From: Terriglobales bacterium
GTDB lineage: Bacteria > Acidobacteriota > Terriglobia > Bryobacterales > Bryobacteraceae
DNA: 36,369 nt
Assembly (NCBI GenBank): GCA_027485675.1
Contig: JAIXQP010000034.1
Location: 1-36,369, forward strand
Reading direction: 5' to 3'
Below, one piece after another: positions 32,371-36,369 of the stretch (its first letter is position 1; every line of letters begins with the position of its first letter). The notes under the pieces were generated by a model, which saw nothing but the letters and a program-made list of their open reading frames with translations, did not search any database and was not told the origin of the DNA. The position numbers were made by a program, and so were the translations under genes.

Positions 32371-32385
32371 TGCAAGTGGCTTGCA
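32371..32385. repeat. Small palindrome ahead of the PepSY gene
   Basis: TGCAAG-TGG-CTTGCA is a perfect inverted repeat with 6-bp arms, seven bases before ATG 32393, in the divergent region between the dehydratase and PepSY genes. It may be an operator. It is not a recognisable Fur box. Confidence 0.35.
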
Positions 32386-32392
32386 ACTTATC

Positions 32393-33424
32393 ATGCGTCG
32401 TTTCCTCTTCTGGCCCCACCTGATCGCCGGCGTTCTGGCGGGCTGCGTTATCTTCATAATGTCCGTAACCGGGGTGCTTCTCACCTACGAGAAGCAGATG
32501 GTGGCCTGGGCCGACCGCGCTGTCAACACCGTATCCGTGCCTGCGGGCGCAACTCGCTTGCCGATTGATGAGCTGCTGGCCACGGCTCCCAAGGCGAGCG
32601 CACTAACCCTTTGGAACCGGCCGGAGGCGGCCGCCCAACTCGCGCTTCCGGGCAACAAGCTGGTCTACGTCAACCCGTATACCGGCCAGCTGGTCGGCGA
32701 AGGTTCGGCCGGTATCCGGTCTTTTTTCCGGCAGGTGATCCTTTGGCATCGTTGGCTCGGTGAGAATACCCCCACCAGCAAGGCCATTACGGGCGCATCC
32801 AATCTCGCCTTTCTGTTTCTCCTGTTGACCGGGGTGCCGATGTGGATTCAGCGGCCCATCGCCGGGTTTCGCCGGGGTCTCTCCCCGAAGGCGCGCGACT
32901 ATAACTGGCACCATGTTTTGGGCATCTGGGCCGCTGTTCCCTTGCTGTTGATCGTGGTCACCGCGGTGTTCTTCTCTTACTCCTGGGCGACGCCGCTCCT
33001 GTTCACCTTGACCGGGGAGAAGCCAGCGGCCGAGGTCAAGGCCCCGCCGTCCGGACCGGGACCCTATGAGCCGCTCTTCCGGCAGATCGACGCCCCCCAG
33101 TGGCAGACGATCACCTTCCGGCCGGCCGCCGGCACGTTCGCCGTGGAGGAAGGCTCCTGGGGCCGTGTCGATCTCAAGAGCACTTGGACGATTAAGGACC
33201 AGGCCCTGGTCCGGTCCGATCGGTTCGAAACCCTGCCGCTCGCCCGCCGGCTCCGGCTCTGGGTGCGCACGGTGCATACCGGCGAGGCCGGTGGCCTGCT
33301 CGGACAGACAATCGCGGGCCTCGCCTCGGCCGCCGGCGCGGTCCTCGTCTACACCGGGCTGGCGCTTTCCTGGCGACGCCTGCGGGCGGCTATCGCCGCT
33401 CGGCCCAAAGCAGCCGTTCTTTAA
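32393..33424 (+). CDS. PepSY-associated transmembrane protein
   Basis: The 343-aa protein has a first helix typical of the family (RRFLFWPHLIAGVLAGCVIF, then SVTGVLLTYEKQ), a PepSY-like periplasmic segment (LYVNPYTGQL-type: KLVYVNPYTGQLVGEG), WHRWLGEN with conserved His, further helices (ASNLAFLFLLLTGVPMW, GIWAAVPLLLIVVTAVFFSY) and a last helix near the C terminus. Such proteins are associated with iron-siderophore uptake and act as flavin/haem-like membrane reductases; the role is inferred. ATG 32393 fits the helix start; the upstream in-frame ATG 32315 overlaps the divergent gene. Its 3' 35 bases overlap the opposite coiled-coil gene. Confidence 0.88.
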   Translation: MRRFLFWPHLIAGVLAGCVIFIMSVTGVLLTYEKQMVAWADRAVNTVSVPAGATRLPIDELLATAPKASALTLWNRPEAAAQLALPGNKLVYVNPYTGQLVGEGSAGIRSFFRQVILWHRWLGENTPTSKAITGASNLAFLFLLLTGVPMWIQRPIAGFRRGLSPKARDYNWHHVLGIWAAVPLLLIVVTAVFFSYSWATPLLFTLTGEKPAAEVKAPPSGPGPYEPLFRQIDAPQWQTITFRPAAGTFAVEEGSWGRVDLKSTWTIKDQALVRSDRFETLPLARRLRLWVRTVHTGEAGGLLGQTIAGLASAAGAVLVYTGLALSWRRLRAAIAARPKAAVL

Positions 33425-33788
33425 GGTCGCGGATTTCCCGGCGCAACTGCTCGTTGTCGCCCTCCGTCCGGTTCAGCTGGCTCAGCTTGTCGCGCAGTTG
33501 CTCCCGCTCAGCCATGAAATGGCCCCGGTCCCGCCACCAGCTCTCCCGGTCCACCTGGTGCGTCTTCAGGTTCATCTGGTGAATCCCCATCACGTTCTCG
33601 TACGCGTTCCGAAGGTCCTGCACCGTCATCTCCAAGCCCTGAATCTGCTGCGAAATCTGGTTGCATAGCCGCTTGGTCGCGTCCAACTCGCTCTCGAGCG
33701 CCTCAATCTTCACGTCCTTCGCCGCCACGGTCGCTTGTAACAAAGCCACCGCCGTTAACAAATCCCGCTCCCGTTCCTCGGCACTCAT
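33390..33788 (-). CDS. Coiled-coil protein of unknown function
   Basis: The product of about 132 residues is nearly all helix with heptad-like Leu/Ile spacing (LLTAVALLQATVAAKDVKIE, ALESELDATKRLCNQISQQI, LRDKLSQLNRTEGDNEQLRR). No signal or membrane segment is seen. It ends inside the 3' end of the PepSY gene on the opposite strand. ATG 33788 is preferred over TTG 33797; no strong Shine-Dalgarno is present. It is divergent from the TPR gene. Function cannot be inferred. Confidence 0.7.
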   Translation of the reverse strand: MSAEERERDLLTAVALLQATVAAKDVKIEALESELDATKRLCNQISQQIQGLEMTVQDLRNAYENVMGIHQMNLKTHQVDRESWWRDRGHFMAEREQLRDKLSQLNRTEGDNEQLRREIRDLKERLLWAERR

Positions 33789-33829
33789 GACTGACAAATG
33801 CTACCATGAGAGGTTGGAAGAGTATTGCT

Positions 33830-34534
33830 GTGGATAAAGTAGAACGCGAACAATTGAAGCACGACCGCTTCGTCGAAGAAGTCACCCACTCGGTCGAGTA
33901 CGCCGTCGGACACAAAAAGCAGGTCACTCTCTACGGCAGCATCGCCGTGGCGGTCCTGGTGGTCGGCTTCGGCGCTTGGTACTACATGGGGAAGCAGGCG
34001 GAAGCTCGCCAGGCGGACTTGCGGGAGGCGATTCTGATTCAGGACGCTGCCGTCGGCCCGGGCTCCAACCCGTACCTGAAGACGTTTCCCAGCCAGGCCG
34101 AAAAAGAGGCCGCTGCTCTCAAAGCTTTCAGCGCGCTGGCGGCGAAGCATGGCTCGAATGAGGTCGGCGCCGTGGCGAAGTACTACCAGGGCGTGATCTA
34201 TGCCGACCAGGGGAAGTACGCCGAGGCGGAGACGAATTTCAAGGCAGCGATCGACACCGGCGACAAGGACTACGGTTCGCTGGCGAAGTATTCGCTCGCT
34301 CAGATGTACGCGCGGCAGAACAAGAAGGACGAAGCCGAAAAGTTGCTGCGGTCGCTGGTCGGTTCGCCCACCATTTTGGTTTCGAAGGAACAGGCCGAGA
34401 TTGAGCTGGCGAAGCTGATTGCCCCGGCCAAGCCCGATGAGGCGAAGAAGCTGCTCGAGCCGTTGCGCACATCGGAACGCAGCACAGTGTCTCGCTGGGC
34501 GGTTACTGCCTACGGCGACGCCAAGTTGAAGTAG
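33830..34534 (+). CDS. YfgM-like membrane-anchored TPR protein
   Basis: From GTG 33830 the protein has 234 residues: a cytoplasmic N-terminal stretch (DKVEREQLKHDRFVEEVTHS), one membrane helix (VTLYGSIAVAVLVVGFGAWYYM), and a periplasmic part with TPR pairs (VAKYYQGVIYADQGKYAEAE, LAKYSLAQMYARQNKKDEAE). This is the layout of the YfgM/Tol-Pal-like ancillary proteins near SecYEG. GTG 33830 has GGAAGAG seven bases upstream, whereas ATG 33806 has none. Its stop overlaps the next start by one base. Confidence 0.82.
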   Translation: MDKVEREQLKHDRFVEEVTHSVEYAVGHKKQVTLYGSIAVAVLVVGFGAWYYMGKQAEARQADLREAILIQDAAVGPGSNPYLKTFPSQAEKEAAALKAFSALAAKHGSNEVGAVAKYYQGVIYADQGKYAEAETNFKAAIDTGDKDYGSLAKYSLAQMYARQNKKDEAEKLLRSLVGSPTILVSKEQAEIELAKLIAPAKPDEAKKLLEPLRTSERSTVSRWAVTAYGDAKLK

Positions 34535-35670
34535 TGACCGCGGCCAACTCCGACAGACCGTTCGCCTCCCTCCGGTTTCGGCCGGAGATGAGCCGCGGGC
34601 GCCGTTACCCGGAGTTGGTCCATCCGTATCGCACGGAGTTCCAGCGCGATCGCGACCGCATCATCCACGCGCGCGCGTTTCGCCGCTTGGAGAACAAGAC
34701 CCAGGTCTTCCCCGCCGGGATCTTCGATCATTTCCGCAATCGCCTGACGCACACCATGGAGGTGGCGCAGATCTCGCGGACCGTCGCCGCCACCCTGGGC
34801 CTGGACGAAGACCTGACGGAGACGTTGGCGCTGGTTCATGATATTGGTCATCCGCCCTTTGCTCACGCGGGAGAGGATGAGCTCTGCCGCCAGATGGAGC
34901 GGTTCGGCGAGACGTTCGATCATAATCTTCACGCGCTCCGCATTGTCGAGAGCTTTGAGGCGCGCTACGCCCGCTTCCCCGGCTTGAATCTGACGTTTGA
35001 GGTGCGCGAAGGCATTGTGAAGCATTCGCGGGATTTGACGCCGGGCGAATCTCCCGAACTCGATGTTTACCTCCCGGATTTGCGTCCGCCGCTCGAAGCG
35101 CAGATCATCGATCTTGCGGATGAGGTCGCCTACAACACGGCCGATCTCGACGATGCCTATTCGGCCGGTTTCTTCACGATCGAAGAGGTGCGCGAGGCGG
35201 TGCCGGCGTTCTCGGAGATTTGGGAGGCGGTCGAGATGCAGTTTCCCGGGGCTGAAGAGCGGGTGCAGTTTCTCGAAGCGCTGCGGCAGGTGATCAATCT
35301 GCTGGTTTCCGGATTGCTCGATGGGACCGCGGAGGCGATCCGATTGGCTGGGGTGCAGACGGTTGAGGATGTGCGTCGGCATGACAGGCGCCTGGTCTGC
35401 CTGACGGAGAGCGCGGCGGCGACGGGCCGCGAATTGAAGCAGTTTCTTCACCGTAAGGTTTATAACTCGGAGGAGCTGTTGCGAGAGCGGAACCGTTCGG
35501 TCCGGATGATTGCCGAGTTATTCGGTTATTACCTGGAGCATCCGGAGCGGCTTCCGCAGCCATATCGGGATCAGGCGGAGGAAGGACATCCGCATCGGGT
35601 GATCTGCGCCTATATTGCCGGCATGACAGACGGATACTGTCAGCGCGTCTATCACGATCTCGTAGGGTAA
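34534..35670 (+). CDS. dGTPase-like HD-domain triphosphohydrolase
   Basis: The 378-aa protein has the dGTP triphosphohydrolase signatures: FQRDRDRIIHARAFRRLENK, RLTHTMEVAQISR with the first HD histidine, HDIGHPPFAHAGE with the HD pair, FDHNLHALRIVE, and the distal metal Asp in DEVAYNTADLDDA. The family cleaves dNTPs to nucleoside and triphosphate, commonly controlling dNTP pools. The start is GTG 34534, overlapping the TPR stop by one base; ATG 34588 would cut conserved sequence little and is an alternative. Symbol dgt is not given, since type 2 members differ in specificity. Confidence 0.93.
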   Translation: MTAANSDRPFASLRFRPEMSRGRRYPELVHPYRTEFQRDRDRIIHARAFRRLENKTQVFPAGIFDHFRNRLTHTMEVAQISRTVAATLGLDEDLTETLALVHDIGHPPFAHAGEDELCRQMERFGETFDHNLHALRIVESFEARYARFPGLNLTFEVREGIVKHSRDLTPGESPELDVYLPDLRPPLEAQIIDLADEVAYNTADLDDAYSAGFFTIEEVREAVPAFSEIWEAVEMQFPGAEERVQFLEALRQVINLLVSGLLDGTAEAIRLAGVQTVEDVRRHDRRLVCLTESAAATGRELKQFLHRKVYNSEELLRERNRSVRMIAELFGYYLEHPERLPQPYRDQAEEGHPHRVICAYIAGMTDGYCQRVYHDLVG

Positions 35671-35726
35671 TTCCTTGACGGCTGTCGCGGTCACCCTGGA
35701 GAATGGGCGCACGGAGGCGCTTGGGT

Positions 35727-36369
35727 ATGGAATCGTGGATCGTGGCGCGACCTGGTATTGTGCAGGAGGGATTTGGTCAGCTGCTGCAGAGCTGGCGGCG
35801 ACGGCGGTGTATTTCGCAACTGGAGTTGGCGCTTCGGGGCGGGGTATCACAGGGTCACCTGAGTTTTCTCGAATCCGGTCGGGCGTAGCCGAGCCGGGCG
35901 ATGATCTTGCAGATCAGCGAGACGTTGCAGGTTCCCTTGCGGGAGCGGAACGTCGGGCTGCTGGCTGGGGGATTCGCTCCGGGTTATCCGGCGCGGCCAC
36001 TTGAAGACCCGCAGATGAGCTGGCTCTTATTTGCCGTGCAGAAGATGTTAACGAACCACGAGCCGTTTCCCGCGGTGGCGATTGACCGGGCGTGGAATAT
36101 CCGTCTGGCGAACGCGTGTTTTGAGCGGCTGACCCCACTGTGGGGGGCCAGGAATTCGATCCTGCTGCCGCTATTCTTCCATCCGCGGGGCATGCGGCCC
36201 GATGTAGTGAACCGGCCCGCACTCGCGTGCCGGGCCCAGCGGGACGCCGAGGCGGCGGCACGCCGAACCTGATGCGTCTATTCTTTCATCCGCGGGGCAT
36301 TCGTCCCGATGTGGTGAACTGGGCGGCGATTGCGCGGCTGCTGTGGCACCGGGCCGAGCGGGAGGCGGA
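35727..36369 (+). pseudogene. Decayed XRE-family regulator with MmyB-like ligand domain (cut by window end)
   Basis: From ATG 35727 (GGAGGC eight bases upstream) a helix-turn-helix of the XRE type is read: QLLQSWRRRRCISQLELALR, GGVSQGHLSFLESGRA. An amber codon (35886-35888) then interrupts, but the same frame continues at once with PSRAMILQISETLQVPLRER and MmyB-like sequence (SWLLFAVQKMLTNHEPFPAV, AIDRAWNIRLANACFERL, LFFHPRGMRPDVVN). Further on the frame ends at 36270-36272. A second copy of the LFFHPRG segment begins at ATG 36272 in another frame (MRLFFHPRGIRPDVVNWAAI) and runs off the window. Intact members are repressors with a substrate- or ligand-sensing C terminus. The stop could be a sequencing error. 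Confidence 0.8.
36171..36319 (+). repeat. Diverged direct repeat inside the decayed regulator
   Basis: The 42-nt segments 36171-36212 and 36278-36319 differ at four positions (38 of 42 identical) and are offset by 107 nt, which shifts the reading frame by two. Similarity continues less clearly after each copy: the first lacks about 12 nt that the second has. The second copy encodes the more family-typical NLMRLFFHP version. Confidence 0.85.

Noticed and set aside
32341-32392. Fur box ahead of the PepSY gene
   Set aside because: The palindrome there (TGCAAG/CTTGCA) does not match the Fur consensus, and no other iron-box pattern was seen.

Overview
The window looks like chromosomal DNA of a high-GC member of the Acidobacteriota, probably of the Bryobacter/Solibacter type. 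The basis is family knowledge: a very large Oar-like TonB-dependent receptor with an N-terminal carboxypeptidase-regulatory-like domain, BlaI/M56 regulator pairs, exported NIPSNAP and aldo/keto reductase proteins with twin-arginine leaders, small winged-helix regulators coupled to membrane proteins, and dense GC-rich gene packing with many ATGA overlaps. No rRNA gene, CRISPR array, prophage or recognisable transposase gene is visible. No gene-free stretch exceeds 300 bases.

Layout. 1-185: no gene, but two interleaved perfect inverted repeats just past the 3' end of an initiator tRNA gene (186-262, minus). 307-6065 (minus): a tight six-gene run of radical SAM protein, small membrane protein, winged-helix regulator, NIPSNAP protein, CurA-type reductase and M13 metallopeptidase. 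6107-9248 (plus): a PmtA/KsgA-like methyltransferase, then a BlaI repressor, an M56 peptidase fused to a TonB C-terminal domain, and a lipoprotein, with a palindromic operator on the blaI promoter. 9275-19526 (minus): ten closely packed genes, in transcription order gtrA-like, beta-propeller, TPR protein, rsmG, MFS exporter, NPP-type phosphodiesterase, rpoN, hpf, rapZ and CNNM/CorC-like protein. This includes the conserved rpoN-hpf-rapZ nitrogen/stress core.

19562-23501 (plus): a metabolic cluster of class III aminotransferase, Gfo/Idh/MocA oxidoreductase, a small unknown protein and an exported aldo/keto reductase, closed by a bidirectional terminator. 23559-27155 (minus): the TonB receptor. 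27339-28883 (plus): anti-sigma kinase, STAS antagonist and NarL-type response regulator. 29060-30651 (minus): MFS transporter plus lipoprotein. 30669-31025 (plus): small membrane protein. 31045-32322 (minus): RspA/ManD-type sugar-acid dehydratase. 32393-33424 (plus): PepSY membrane protein. 33390-33788 (minus): coiled-coil protein overlapping the PepSY gene tail to tail. 33830-35670 (plus): YfgM-like TPR protein and dGTPase-like HD protein. 35727 to the end: a decayed XRE/MmyB-type regulator with an in-frame amber codon and an internal partial duplication, cut by the window edge.

The items most worth a second look are the decayed duplicated regulator, the BlaI/M56-TonB/lipoprotein unit with its possibly leaderless start, the interleaved repeats beside the initiator tRNA, the aminotransferase/oxidoreductase cluster of unknown substrate, and abrupt switches of C-over-G strand bias that ignore gene direction. 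I did not identify a convincing wholly new defence or mobile system.
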